From NCBI GenBank assembly GCA_965248935.1, contig OZ252214.1, positions 4,216,001-4,280,000 of the forward strand: DNA of 64,000 nucleotides, written 5' to 3'. A program made the translations under genes and the position numbers. The notes under the pieces are model-generated. The model was not told where the DNA came from, did not search any database, and was given only the letters and a program-made list of their open reading frames with translations. Shown here in pieces: positions 25,097 to 34,686 of this stretch. The number at the start of each line of letters is the position of its first letter. The first letter of the stretch is position 1. This DNA comes from G032773895 sp965248935 (GTDB taxonomy: Bacteria > Pseudomonadota > Gammaproteobacteria > Pseudomonadales > Cellvibrionaceae).

Positions 25097-26744
25097 AGAC
25101 ACGCTTCTTATATTTGTCATGACCAATACGTCGGTAGGTGTGTAAAAAGGTTTCCCCTTCAATTCGGTTTTCGACGAATACGTCTACTAATTTTTGTATA
25201 ACAAAAGGCATATCAGCACGCGAGAAGGCTGGTCCAAGTACTTTCGCTAAGGAGGCATCATTACCCGAACTGCCGCCCAACTGAACTTGATAGAACTCTT
25301 TCCCTTTTTTATCAACACCTAAAATGCCGATATGGCCAATATGATGGTGCCCACAGGCGTTCATACAGCCAGAGATATTGAGGTCTAAATCGCCGAGGTC
25401 ATAGAGGTAATCGAGGTCATCGAATTGTCTTTGAATCGCTTCTGCGACAGGGATAGATTTTGCGTTGGCCAGAGAGCAGAAATCACCACCAGGACAGCAA
25501 ATCATATCGGTTAGGGTGCCGATGTTGGGAGTCGCAAACCCCGCTGTTTTCGCTTCCTGCCAAAGGTCGAGTAACTGTGAGGCTTTCACATCCGCAAGCA
25601 CAATATTTTGCTCGTGGGTGGCGCGTACTTCAGCAAAGGAATATTTCTCGGCTAGGTCTGCGATAGCTTCTAGCTGGCTATCGGTGATGTCACCGGGAGC
25701 CACCCCTGTAGGCTTAAGTGATAAGGTTATGGAGCGATAACCGTCTACTCGGTGTGACTGAACATTACGGTTTAACCAGTTCTTAAAGGCCGTATTATCA
25801 CGAGATTGAGCGTTAAGTAGGGTGGAGGCTTCTTCTTCACAGGTATCTTCATAGGCTGGAATAGTGAAAAAGCTTTTTGCTCGATTAATTTCTTTATCGG
25901 TAAGTAACGTTGGGGTGTCACGTAGGTATTCCCACTCCGCTTCTACTTTTTTGGCAAAAGCTTCTGGCCCCATTGCTTTAACAAGAATTTTGATTCTTGC
26001 TTTGTATTTATTATCTCGGCGTCCCTTTAGGTTGTAGACACGGAGGATAGCTTCTAAATAGGTAAGTAAGTCATTTTCGGGCAGGTATTCCCGTATTGTA
26101 CTTGCTATAATTGGGGTTCGTCCGAGTCCTCCGCCGACAAGGACTTTAAAGCCTGTATCACCTGCGTCGTTTTTAACTATTTGTAGTCCAATATCGTGGA
26201 AATGAATCGCTGCGCGATCGCCTTTGGTGCCCGATACCGCAATTTTGAATTTGCGAGGTAAAAATGCGAACTCAGGGTGAAGTGTTGACCACTGGCGAAT
26301 AATTTCACAGTAGGGGTGGGGGTCGATAATTTCGTCTTTTGCAACACCTGCAAACTGGTCTGAAGTGACATTGCGAATACAGTTACCGCTGGTTTGAATG
26401 GCGTGCATTTCGACTTCAGTAAGCTCTTGGAGAATATCAGGTACTTCTTCTAGCCGAGGCCAGTTCAATTGTATGTTCTGGCGAGTTGTGATATGACAGT
26501 AACCTTTATCGTAGTGGCGGGTAATATAAGCCAATTTACGTAGTTGTACGGCATTGAGCATACCGTAAGGTACTGCAATACGGAGCATAGGGGCCAATCG
26601 TTGTACGTAGAGACCATTTTGTAGCCGAAGGGGAAGAAACTGCTCTTCTTTGAGTTCTCCTGCTAGGTATCGTTGGGTTTGGCCGCGAAATTGGGATACT
26701 CGTTCTTGAAGTATTTTTTGATCATGTTCGTCGTAAACGTACAT
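25080..26744 (-). CDS. cysI: Assimilatory sulfite reductase hemoprotein
   Basis: 554 residues with two nitrite/sulfite reductase half-domains. The siroheme-4Fe-4S ligands are in CCPGGDFCSLANAKS and NISGCMNACGHHHIGHIG (C-x5-C and C-x3-C). Substrate-binding arginine/lysine stretches (ITTRQNIQLNW, GNCIRNVTSD) are present. It reduces sulfite to sulfide for cysteine synthesis in the cytoplasm. The form is the shorter, pseudomonad-type CysI that works without a CysJ encoded beside it. DUF934 follows with overlap. It is transcribed divergently from the chemoreceptor at 27037. Confidence 0.95.
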   Translation of the reverse strand: MYVYDEHDQKILQERVSQFRGQTQRYLAGELKEEQFLPLRLQNGLYVQRLAPMLRIAVPYGMLNAVQLRKLAYITRHYDKGYCHITTRQNIQLNWPRLEEVPDILQELTEVEMHAIQTSGNCIRNVTSDQFAGVAKDEIIDPHPYCEIIRQWSTLHPEFAFLPRKFKIAVSGTKGDRAAIHFHDIGLQIVKNDAGDTGFKVLVGGGLGRTPIIASTIREYLPENDLLTYLEAILRVYNLKGRRDNKYKARIKILVKAMGPEAFAKKVEAEWEYLRDTPTLLTDKEINRAKSFFTIPAYEDTCEEEASTLLNAQSRDNTAFKNWLNRNVQSHRVDGYRSITLSLKPTGVAPGDITDSQLEAIADLAEKYSFAEVRATHEQNIVLADVKASQLLDLWQEAKTAGFATPNIGTLTDMICCPGGDFCSLANAKSIPVAEAIQRQFDDLDYLYDLGDLDLNISGCMNACGHHHIGHIGILGVDKKGKEFYQVQLGGSSGNDASLAKVLGPAFSRADMPFVIQKLVDVFVENRIEGETFLHTYRRIGHDKYKKRVYAKAN

Positions 26745-27036
26745 GGATTATTCGTACCTTTGTCATATTGAATATTATGCATCAGGCCCGCTATATCTCT
26801 AAATAGGTGCCAAAAAACAAGGGAATCGAAGGATACAGCATATCTTTTGTAAAACGAAGAATTCCCACGCCTGTTAGGCTGATTTCAGGCTTTTTTCACT
26901 AATATAGGTAATAAGTTTTATCTATTATGAAGATTAACTTTGAGAATCTGCCGTTCTGGTGCTATTAAGTTAAAAGGGCATATGCCGTTATACCTATTGA
27001 GTTGAACGATAAAATCAGTATTGCTTGGGGTTGCTA

Positions 27037-28116
27037 ATGTTTGTAAGTAAAAAAGAACTGCAATATGTATGCGAAGAAAGAGATTCACTGCAAAGTCAGA
27101 ATAAATCGCTAAGCGCAGAAATTGAAGAGTTAAACATGCAACTCCAAACCTACCGCGATCAACAGCAACTGCAAAATACCCACAATTCATCTATCGAAAC
27201 GGAAATTCAGCTAGTGCTGACGAGTTATTCTGGCTTGGATGACATACGTCAGTCATTATCAGGTAATGCCGAGAAGATGCTTGCGCAGAAAGATAAACTG
27301 AGTAAGGACGGCGATGTTTATGATGAAACGTCGATTACATTACAGAATATTAATACTGACTTGCGCAATATTTCCGATAGCGCAGAAGCGAGCCATGAAA
27401 GTGTTTCCAGGTTAAAAGGCGTGGCTAACGAAATTACTCAATTTGTAGGTATTATTACCAATATTTCTGAACAAACAAACTTACTTGCTTTAAATGCGGC
27501 AATTGAGGCAGCACGTGCCGGTGAGCAAGGCCGAGGCTTTGCGGTGGTGGCAGATGAAGTGCGGGCGCTTGCTAAACGAGCTAGTGAAGCGAGTAGTGAG
27601 ATCGCTAGCCTAGTTGGGCAGATCGAAAAAGATACACAAGAAACTGACGAAAGAATAAGTAGCACGAGAGCACGTTGCGAGACATTGTCAACAGATTCCG
27701 AGCAAACTCTGGATGCGGTTGGCCGTGTTTTAGACCTTTCTCATGGAATGCACGATGTGATTACGCAAAGTGCTAACCAGGGCTTTTTAGATACCGCAAA
27801 ATTTGACCACTTAGCTTGGAAATCTCGTATCTACTCTAACTTCCATAGCGGACATTACGATGTAAATTCTGTAGAAAGCGCTGCTTCCTGCCGATTTGGA
27901 CAATGGTTACAAGGAGAGGGGCATGTTCACAGTACGCTTAGCTCTTATAAGTATGTTGATGATTCCCACAACAAAGTACATTCTTGTGGTGTTTCTGCAC
28001 TAGAAGCTGCGTCTAGAGGTTCCCGCGATGAGGCGTTGAGTTTGTTTCAGGAAATGGAAAGGGCCAGTGATCAATTTATGGGAAGTATTTCCGATCTCGC
28101 TGGCGCCATAAGCTAA
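27037..28116 (+). CDS. Cytoplasmic chemoreceptor with C-terminal zinc-binding CZB domain
   Basis: 359 residues with no membrane segment. It begins with a coiled coil (about 5-55), then the MCP signalling domain with its hairpin tip region NISEQTNLLALNAAIEAARA and GFAVVADEVRALAKRASEA, and ends in a chemoreceptor zinc-binding (CZB) domain: FDHLAWKSRIY (His), SCRFGQWL (Cys), DSHNKVHSCG (His). CZB domains sense zinc or hypochlorous acid through the Zn-Cys site. Start ATG 27037 has TTGGGG at 27025-27030. It resembles diguanylate-cyclase- and chemotaxis-linked soluble receptors. No CheW or CheA gene is near. Confidence 0.93.
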   Translation: MFVSKKELQYVCEERDSLQSQNKSLSAEIEELNMQLQTYRDQQQLQNTHNSSIETEIQLVLTSYSGLDDIRQSLSGNAEKMLAQKDKLSKDGDVYDETSITLQNINTDLRNISDSAEASHESVSRLKGVANEITQFVGIITNISEQTNLLALNAAIEAARAGEQGRGFAVVADEVRALAKRASEASSEIASLVGQIEKDTQETDERISSTRARCETLSTDSEQTLDAVGRVLDLSHGMHDVITQSANQGFLDTAKFDHLAWKSRIYSNFHSGHYDVNSVESAASCRFGQWLQGEGHVHSTLSSYKYVDDSHNKVHSCGVSALEAASRGSRDEALSLFQEMERASDQFMGSISDLAGAIS

Positions 28117-28259
28117 CTTAAATCGTTAAAGTATACGCAAAAGGCTTGATTCTTACCTGAAAATTCGTTTGAATGGCATCTAGAGCGAAACTGTTGGACT
28201 TGTCCATAATCAAACGCTTATTTCTAACAAACAATAATGAGAAGGGTTAGGAGGGGAAA

Positions 28260-28376
28260 ATGGAAGACGATATTCAAATGATGGAGCAAGGCGATAGCGT
28301 TGCTGATGCTATAGCCGCCATAGCTTTAGTGTTGATCTTTGTTAGCACTTGCGTTTTCTGGGTTGCCGGTCAATAG
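28260..28376 (+). CDS. Small single-span membrane protein (38 aa)
   Basis: ATG 28260 has a near-ideal AGGAGGGG at 28249-28256. The product has an acidic N-terminus (MEDDIQMMEQGDSVADAIAA) and one membrane span (AALVLIFVSTCVFWVAGQ region). A terminator follows 25 bp after the stop codon, so it forms a compact transcription unit. No family recognised. The strong ribosome site and the following terminator argue that it is real. Confidence 0.7.
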   Translation: MEDDIQMMEQGDSVADAIAAIALVLIFVSTCVFWVAGQ

Positions 28377-28398
28377 TCTGGCATCAAACAGAATGTTA

Positions 28399-28428
28399 AA
28401 AAAAGCTCCTCAAAAGGGGGCTTTTTTT
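28399..28428 (+). terminator. Terminator after the 38-aa gene
   Basis: AAAAAGCTCC pairs with GGGGGCTTTTT around a short loop, ending in seven T residues. Confidence 0.85.
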
Positions 28429-28542
28429 ATGCCCATTCAAAACAAACAAACGTTTAATTTTAAATAAAAATGGCTGTTGATCAATATAAATTTAATTTAT
28501 GATGACGGTTGTTCACTCTTGGAGCTAAAGAGAGAGCTATAT

Positions 28543-29204
28543 ATGGAAAAGCTATTTTTTGTTTTTTTGGCACTGCTGGGGTTTTTGCTTTTTTATTTTC
28601 TGCTTCAGCGAAGATTTTTGTTAAGTAAACAAAAGAGACGGATAAACACCTATGTATTTCCAAAATCGATCAAAAGTAAATTAGTAGAAAAATACTCAAA
28701 TCTGAGCGAGCAGCAGGTTGGTTTGATTATTTATGGCCTGCGAGAATATTTCCATTTGTGTCATAGTGCGGGTAATAAAATGGTGTCCATGCCATCTCAA
28801 GCGGTGGATAGTGCGTGGCACGAATTTATTCTATTTACAAAAAAATACGAAACCTTCTGTGATAAAGCGTTTGGGCGCTTTTTACATCATGTACCTGCTG
28901 AAGCTATGACCTCGCCTACTATAGCGCAAAAAGGCATAAAAACTGCCTGGAAAATCTGCTGTACTCGTGAAAATATCCAACCAAAGAGCTCACATCGACT
29001 TCCTCTACTTTTTGCGTTGGATGCGCTACTGGATGTTTCTGATGGGTTTAAGTACAGCTTAAATTGCCTAGAAAACGAAAATAATCATTTTTGTGCTGCT
29101 CATATTGGTTGTTCTTCGGGGGTTGGTGTGGATGCTCGGGAGGATGTGGTGGTGGGACTTCCGGGTGTAGTGGTGGTTGCGGAGGAGGCTGCGGTGGTGG
29201 TTAA
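28543..29204 (+). pseudogene. Membrane-anchored protein with Cys/Gly-rich tail, frameshifted near its end
   Basis: Start ATG 28543. An N-terminal membrane segment (FFVFLALLGFLLFYFLLQ) is followed by a helical domain with DSAWHEFILFTKKYETFC, like glycine-rich-domain-containing proteins. After about residue 195 the frame changes from a Cys/Gly-rich sequence to a Val-rich one. In the frame reached by inserting one base in the run GGGGG near 29120, the tail reads CSGGCGGG, TSGCSGGCGGG, CGGG and stops at TAA 29202. This typical C-terminus strongly implies a one-base deletion in a homopolymer, either a real mutation or a sequencing error. Without the fix the frame runs to 29259. Confidence 0.75.
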
Positions 29205-29229
29205 TAGAGGAGAAACACCCCCTTTTTGG

Positions 29230-29439
29230 CTATACAACCAAGCTTACAATTATGACTAATGTCAAAATAAAACAAGCGGTAAAAATTACTCCAGCAATAA
29301 TATAGGGAACGATACTTGATTGGGCAAAATCCTCCTGCCGGTTCTTTTCACTGTTAACCCCTACCGCCGCAGCAAACGCAGTTTTAACAAGATGCAATGT
29401 ACTTGGCCCTTTAGGTTTAGTGTTTTTAGCTTTGCTCAC
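29230..29439 (-). CDS. DUF2970 small membrane protein
   Basis: 69 residues from GTG 29439, chosen because AGGGAG lies 6 bases upstream; the in-frame ATG at 29508 falls inside a transcription terminator and has no ribosome site. The sequence VKTAFAAAVGVNSEKNRQED followed by one membrane span (PYIIAGVIFTACFILTLVI) matches DUF2970, a short single-span family common in gammaproteobacteria. Function unknown. It converges with the Cys/Gly-rich gene, with 25 bp between the two stop codons. Confidence 0.85.
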   Translation of the reverse strand: MSKAKNTKPKGPSTLHLVKTAFAAAVGVNSEKNRQEDFAQSSIVPYIIAGVIFTACFILTLVIIVSLVV

Positions 29440-29506
29440 AAATTGCTCCCTAGATATTGGTTTTATATGGGCGGCGGGAGTATAAGGCAAAGGGGTGTTT
29501 GGAGAC

Positions 29507-29537
29507 ATAAAAAAAGCACCCTATGTCGGGTGCTTTT
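29507..29537. terminator. Bidirectional terminator between two small minus-strand genes
   Basis: AAAAGCACCC (29512-29521) and GGGTGCTTTT (29528-29537) form a perfect 10-bp stem with A/T runs, located after the gene at 29850-29566 and before the DUF2970 gene. Confidence 0.9.
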
Positions 29538-29565
29538 GTGTTTGAAAGGAAACTAACCTGGATGC

Positions 29566-29850
29566 TTAGTTTACAAAGCTGACTAGATGAATATTCTCAG
29601 ACTTTTCTGTAGCGCTTTTGCTTAGTCGTTGTTTGGCTGTTCGATATTGAGCATTTAACTCGTTAAGTTCACTAAAACAGGCTTTTCGCCCTTCGCCTAT
29701 TGATACAGAGCATACGGCTCTCAGCTTTTTGTAGTCTTCTACCGTGGTCTGGGCGCTGTTATTTACACCCTTTGTTACGGTTTCGGCTTGGATATTTAAA
29801 GCTGCTACGGCTAGTAGTGATGCTGCAAAAACGCCTAGCTTCCTAAACAT
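29566..29850 (-). CDS. Small periplasmic protein, unknown
   Basis: 94 residues with a signal peptide ending near LNIQAETV. The mature part has two cysteines (RAVCSVSIGEGRKACFSEL), possibly a disulfide, and a charged helical region. Ribosome site GGAGAAG sits 6-12 bases before ATG 29850. No family recognised. A terminator follows. It lies just downstream of metH on the same strand with about 220 bp between, probably with its own promoter. Confidence 0.7.
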   Translation of the reverse strand: MFRKLGVFAASLLAVAALNIQAETVTKGVNNSAQTTVEDYKKLRAVCSVSIGEGRKACFSELNELNAQYRTAKQRLSKSATEKSENIHLVSFVN

Positions 29851-30071
29851 TTTGATCTTCTCCAGTTCGGACTTAATTTTATTGGGTAGCTACTTTTGGT
29901 AGGGCACCAATGGTTACGGCGAAGGTTTGAATCTTTACGGCTTTTTCTCACCTTCAGGGTTAGTATAGGATGTAAATATGACCACAAAGGTTAAGTTATA
30001 CCCTTTATGGTAAAAATGTGACCAACCAATCATTTGCGGATATTTTGTACAAAAAAAAGCCAAAAAAGAAT

Positions 30072-33000
30072 TTAAGTGTCATAATCTAAAATAGATTGAA
30101 GCCATCGTTCTAGCGCTTCAGTTGACATGTTTTTCCTCTTTGCCAGAGAATTTACCTGATCTTTGGCTATTTTCCCGGTATTAAAATATTTTGCTTCTGG
30201 GTGTGCAAAATACCAGCCAGAGACAGCCGCCGCAGGGTACATTGCGAAGTGTTCTGTTAAGTTAACGCCTATTGCCTTCTCGGCGTTCAATAAATCGAAC
30301 AGTGTGGATTTTTCCGTGTGATCTGGGCAGGAGGGGTAGCCTGGGGCAGGTCGTATACCCGCATAGCTTTCCTTTATGAGTTCTTCGTTGGTGAAGCTTT
30401 CCTCAGTAACATACCCCCAATAATCAGTGCGCACCCGTTGGTGCAGGTGCTCGGCAAAGGATTCTGCAAGACGGTCAGCCAGAGCCTTAACCATAATAGA
30501 GCTGTAATCATCCCCTGCGTTTTCATAGGACTTGGCGAGTTCTTCTGCCCCAATACCTGTCGTGACAACAAAACCGCCGATATAATCCGTGGTTTGAGAA
30601 TCTTCTGGGGCGATGAAATCGGCAAGGGAGATAAAGTTTTCGACGTTTTGGGATTTGGCAACCTGTTGGCGAATATGATGAAGTGTGCGTAACTCTGTGC
30701 CGTCTTCGTTTTTAACAATAATATCGTCCTGGCCATTGGAATTGGCGGGCCAAAAGCCGAATACAGCATTTGCCGTCAGTAATTTTTCATCGACGATTTT
30801 TTTCAGCATAGCTTGCGCGTCGTCAAATAAATTTCGAGCGGCTTCGCCAACAATCTTATCGTCTAGAATTTTTGGGTATTTTCCCACTAAGTCCCAACTT
30901 ATAAAAAAGGGTGTCCAATCAATGGTATCAACGAGTTTTTCCAATGGGTAATGTAACAGGGTTTTGCTACCTGTAAATGCTGGCTTAGGAGGGGAATAGT
31001 GATTCCAATCTAATTTGAGTTTTTTTTCTAATGCACTTTCGTAGCTAATTGCTTTGCGGTTACTGCTGTTTTTGGCACGACGTATACGAACTTTTTCATA
31101 TTCGTTTTGAACTGTGACAATAAATTCAGGTTTAGATTTTTCGGATAAAAGCTTTGTTGCAATGCCTACGGCTTTAGATGCATCGGGTACGTAAATAGCT
31201 TGGTCGATATTTAATTGCGGGTCAATTTTAACGGCTGTGTGAGCTTTAGAGGTGGTTGCACCGCCAATAAGTAACGGTTTTTTAATTTTCCTGCGTTCCA
31301 TTTCTTTTGCAACAGTCACCATTTCATCTAGCGAGGGAGTAATCAAACCAGATAAGCCAATGATATCAACATTTTCCTTTTCTGCCGCATCGAGAATTTT
31401 TTCACAAGGTACCATGACGCCGAGATCGATTACTTCGAAGTTATTGCATTGTAATACTACACCGACAATATTTTTACCAATATCGTGTACGTCGCCTTTT
31501 ACGGTGGCCATCAGTATTTTACCGTTGAATTGTGTTCCCTCGCTCTTTTCATCCTCGATATAAGGCTGCAAAATGGCAACAGCTTGTTTCATTACCCGAG
31601 CGGATTTTACTACTTGAGGTAAAAACATTTTGCCGTCGCTGAATAAATCGCCGACAATATTCATGCCGTCCATCAATGGGCCTTCAATTACATCCAGAGG
31701 GCGTGTAGCGTTTTGCCTAGCTTCTTCGGTATCATCATCAATATAAGTTGAGATGCCTTTAACTAATGCGTATTCAAGGCGTTTCTCGACGGGTTCTTTA
31801 CGCCAAGATACATCTTCTTTTTTAGTTTGAACGCTGCCATCACCTTTGTATTGTTCTGCAATATCCAACAGTGCTTCAGTGGCGTCACCTGAACGATTAA
31901 GTACGACATCTTCAACTGTATTTCTAAGTTCTGTGGGCAAATTATCGTAAATGGCCAACTGACCGGCATTGACAATACCCATATTCATGCCCACTTTAAT
32001 GGCGTGGTATAGAAATACGGAGTGGATGGCTTCTCGAACGGGGTTGTTTCCTCTAAAGGAAAAAGACACATTACTCACACCACCAGATACACCTGCATAA
32101 GGTAAATTTTTTCGAATCCACTGTGTAGCCTTAATAAAATCCACTGCGTAGCTATTGTGTTCTTCAATTCCTGTGGCGACCGCAAAAATATTGGGGTCGA
32201 AAATAATATCCTGAGGTAAAAAACTAAGCTTTTGGGTAAGAAGGTCGTAGGAGCGTTTACAAATTTCGGTTTTTCTTGCTTCGGTATCCGCTTGGCCCTG
32301 CTCGTCAAAGGCCATAACTATCACCGCCGCACCGTACTTTATGCAGAGGTTTGCTTTTTCTAAAAATTCCACCTCACCTTCTTTTAAGCTGATAGAGTTA
32401 ACGATGGGTTTACCCTGAATACATTTAAGCCCGGCTTCGATCACTTCCCATTTGGACGAGTCCACCATAATCGGTACGCGCGAAATATCTGGTTCAGTAG
32501 AGATTAAATTACAAAAGCGGGTCATGGCCGCTTTTGCATCGAGCATTCCCTCATCCATATTGATATCAATTACCTGAGCGCCGTCTTCAACTTGCGCTAA
32601 AGCGACTTCGAGTGCGGTGGGGTAATCCTCTTCAATAATGAGGCGCTTAAAACGAGCAGAGCCGGTTACATTGCACCTTTCACCTATATTGACAAATAGC
32701 GAATCTGTAGTGATGTTAAACGGTTCCAAACCGGAAAGGCGACAAGCTGGTTCTATGCTGGGCAATACTCTTGGAGAGTATTCTTGGGCCATTTCCGCTA
32801 GAGCTTTAATATGTTGTGGTGTGGTTCCGCAACAGCCGCCAACAATATTGAGGTAACGGTTTTCAACAAACGCTTTTACCACCTCGGCCATTTCCGCAGC
32901 ACTCTGATCGTATTCTCCAAATTCGTTAGGCAACCCTGCATTAGGGTGAGCGGAAACCCGGCATTCGGCGATACGAGAAAGTTCGCTTACGTAGGGTGTC

Positions 33001-33767
33001 AGCTCTTTTGCGCCCAAAGCGCAGTTAAGACCAATTGAAATTGGGTTGGCATGAGCCAGCGAATTATAAAAAGCTTCGGTAGTTTGACCGGAAAGGGTCC
33101 GACCAGAAGCATCGGTAATGGTGCCGGAAATCATAATGGGCAGCTCAAAGCCAATTTCTTCGTAGCAGCTTTTTACCGCAAATACGGCTGCTTTCGCATT
33201 AAGCGTATCGAAAATGGTTTCGATAAGAATAATATCGGCTCCACCCTCGATAAGACCTTTGGTTGCCTCCATGTAATTCTCAACAAGAATATCAAAAGTA
33301 ACCTCTCTTGCCGCCGGATCGTTTACGTCGGGGGAAATAGAACAGGTTTTACTGGTTGGGCCTAATACGCCAGCCACCCACCTTGGACGGTCAGGTGTTG
33401 CTACTTCATCTGCTGCGCTACGGGCTAAAGCGGCAGATTCTTTGTTGAGTTCATAGGCGATAGATTCAAGCTCGTAATCCGCTTGGGATAGGCGCGTAGA
33501 ATTAAATGTATTGGTTTCTATAATATCCGCACTTGCATTGAGGTATTCTATGTGTGTCGCGCGAATAATATCTGGACGGGTTAGGGAAAGTAGGTCATTG
33601 TTCCCTTGCACATCAACATGGTGGGAGCTAAATCGACTTCCCCGATAATCCTGCTCTTCCAGCTTATAGCTTTGGATCATTGTTCCCATTGCCCCGTCGA
33701 GTATCAGAATACGTTTCTCAAGGTGTTTGGTTAAAAGATCGGCGATTGGGGAACGGACATACTGCAT
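30072..33767 (-). CDS. metH: Cobalamin-dependent methionine synthase
   Basis: 1231 residues, full family length. Modules in order: homocysteine-binding barrel with zinc cysteines (GLNCALGAKE, VGGCCGTTPQHI near 305-320), pterin-binding domain (NIGERCNVTGSARFKRLI), cobalamin cap and binding domain with DVHDIGKNIV (lower axial His), and the AdoMet reactivation domain (GIRPAPGYPSCPDHTEK). It transfers a methyl group from methyltetrahydrofolate to homocysteine through B12. ATG 33767 is preferred over an upstream in-frame TTG. No cobalamin riboswitch was recognised in the short upstream region shared with nfuA. Confidence 0.97.
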   Translation of the reverse strand: MQYVRSPIADLLTKHLEKRILILDGAMGTMIQSYKLEEQDYRGSRFSSHHVDVQGNNDLLSLTRPDIIRATHIEYLNASADIIETNTFNSTRLSQADYELESIAYELNKESAALARSAADEVATPDRPRWVAGVLGPTSKTCSISPDVNDPAAREVTFDILVENYMEATKGLIEGGADIILIETIFDTLNAKAAVFAVKSCYEEIGFELPIMISGTITDASGRTLSGQTTEAFYNSLAHANPISIGLNCALGAKELTPYVSELSRIAECRVSAHPNAGLPNEFGEYDQSAAEMAEVVKAFVENRYLNIVGGCCGTTPQHIKALAEMAQEYSPRVLPSIEPACRLSGLEPFNITTDSLFVNIGERCNVTGSARFKRLIIEEDYPTALEVALAQVEDGAQVIDINMDEGMLDAKAAMTRFCNLISTEPDISRVPIMVDSSKWEVIEAGLKCIQGKPIVNSISLKEGEVEFLEKANLCIKYGAAVIVMAFDEQGQADTEARKTEICKRSYDLLTQKLSFLPQDIIFDPNIFAVATGIEEHNSYAVDFIKATQWIRKNLPYAGVSGGVSNVSFSFRGNNPVREAIHSVFLYHAIKVGMNMGIVNAGQLAIYDNLPTELRNTVEDVVLNRSGDATEALLDIAEQYKGDGSVQTKKEDVSWRKEPVEKRLEYALVKGISTYIDDDTEEARQNATRPLDVIEGPLMDGMNIVGDLFSDGKMFLPQVVKSARVMKQAVAILQPYIEDEKSEGTQFNGKILMATVKGDVHDIGKNIVGVVLQCNNFEVIDLGVMVPCEKILDAAEKENVDIIGLSGLITPSLDEMVTVAKEMERRKIKKPLLIGGATTSKAHTAVKIDPQLNIDQAIYVPDASKAVGIATKLLSEKSKPEFIVTVQNEYEKVRIRRAKNSSNRKAISYESALEKKLKLDWNHYSPPKPAFTGSKTLLHYPLEKLVDTIDWTPFFISWDLVGKYPKILDDKIVGEAARNLFDDAQAMLKKIVDEKLLTANAVFGFWPANSNGQDDIIVKNEDGTELRTLHHIRQQVAKSQNVENFISLADFIAPEDSQTTDYIGGFVVTTGIGAEELAKSYENAGDDYSSIMVKALADRLAESFAEHLHQRVRTDYWGYVTEESFTNEELIKESYAGIRPAPGYPSCPDHTEKSTLFDLLNAEKAIGVNLTEHFAMYPAAAVSGWYFAHPEAKYFNTGKIAKDQVNSLAKRKNMSTEALERWLQSILDYDT

Positions 33768-33953
33768 GTTTAACAACCTATATCAAAATATTTTGATTTA
33801 GTTGTGGATTCTACCAGTTTTCGCGCCAAGGGTTCGATTTTATGATAGTAACTTCTTCAGTTTACGACTCACAGTAGGCTTTAAAAGCCTATTCTGGTAA
33901 CATACCCGACAATTTTACTAGGTTATTAATTACTCGTTGAGTGAATTGAAAAT
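33768..33953. promoter_or_regulatory. Divergent metH-nfuA promoter region
   Basis: 186 bp holding both promoters. One perfect palindrome, AGGCTTTAAAAGCCT, at 33876-33890 could be an operator or hairpin; no known regulator site was recognised. Confidence 0.35.
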
Positions 33954-34538
33954 ATGGTCAATGTTGATATTACCGCTTCGGCGCAAGAATACCTTACAGA
34001 GTTGCTATCTAAACAAGAAGGTGAGGATGTAGGTATACGTATGTTTGTTGCCAACCCAGGTACACCCCAGGCGGAAACCTGCATTGCATATTGTCGCCCA
34101 GGGGACTCGGAAGAAGACGATGTGGTTATGGAATTCGATGGGTTTAATGCGCACTTTGAGCAAAAAAGTGTGCCCTTTTTAGATGATGCAAAAGTCGATT
34201 ATTCTGCGGATAAAATGGGCGGGCAGTTAACCATTCGTGCTCCCAATTCAAAAATGCCGCAAATCAATGACGATAGTCCCATTGAAGATAAGATTAACTA
34301 CGTGCTGTATAACGAAGTCAACCCAGGGCTAGCCTCTCATGGTGGTAATGTCAGCCTTATGGAAGTGAACGATGATATGTACGCAGTACTTCAGTTTGGT
34401 GGAGGTTGCCAGGGGTGCAGTGCTGTGGATATGACGTTAAAACAAGGGGTGGAAAAGACTTTGATCGAGAGAGTCCCAGAACTGAAAGGGGTAAGGGATA
34501 TGACTGACCACTCGGATAAATCATCTGCCTACTATTGA
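33954..34538 (+). CDS. nfuA: Fe-S biogenesis protein NfuA
   Basis: 194 residues. The N-terminal A-type-like domain (VGIRMFVANPGTPQAETCIA) lacks the full cysteine set of IscA, as in NfuA. The C-terminal Nfu domain has GGGCQGCSAVDMTLKQGVE with the CxxC that carries a 4Fe-4S cluster. It delivers clusters to target proteins, plausibly including the iron-sulfur and radical SAM enzymes of this genome. Transcribed divergently from metH. Confidence 0.96.
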   Translation: MVNVDITASAQEYLTELLSKQEGEDVGIRMFVANPGTPQAETCIAYCRPGDSEEDDVVMEFDGFNAHFEQKSVPFLDDAKVDYSADKMGGQLTIRAPNSKMPQINDDSPIEDKINYVLYNEVNPGLASHGGNVSLMEVNDDMYAVLQFGGGCQGCSAVDMTLKQGVEKTLIERVPELKGVRDMTDHSDKSSAYY

Positions 34539-34686
34539 TCGCTATGTATTTACTGATCGCTATTTATTACTTTACTGCTTTATTGAGTTAACAGGTCCTA
34601 GTGTGAACCAAGTAGTTATCAGCATTATTGGTGTATTTTCCGGCGGACCATATACTGTCTGCCTTTCCAAGCACGAAAAATAAGCT

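Noticed and set aside
33768..33953. Cobalamin riboswitch upstream of metH
   Set aside because: The region is short and lacks the conserved B12-box; only a small palindrome is seen.
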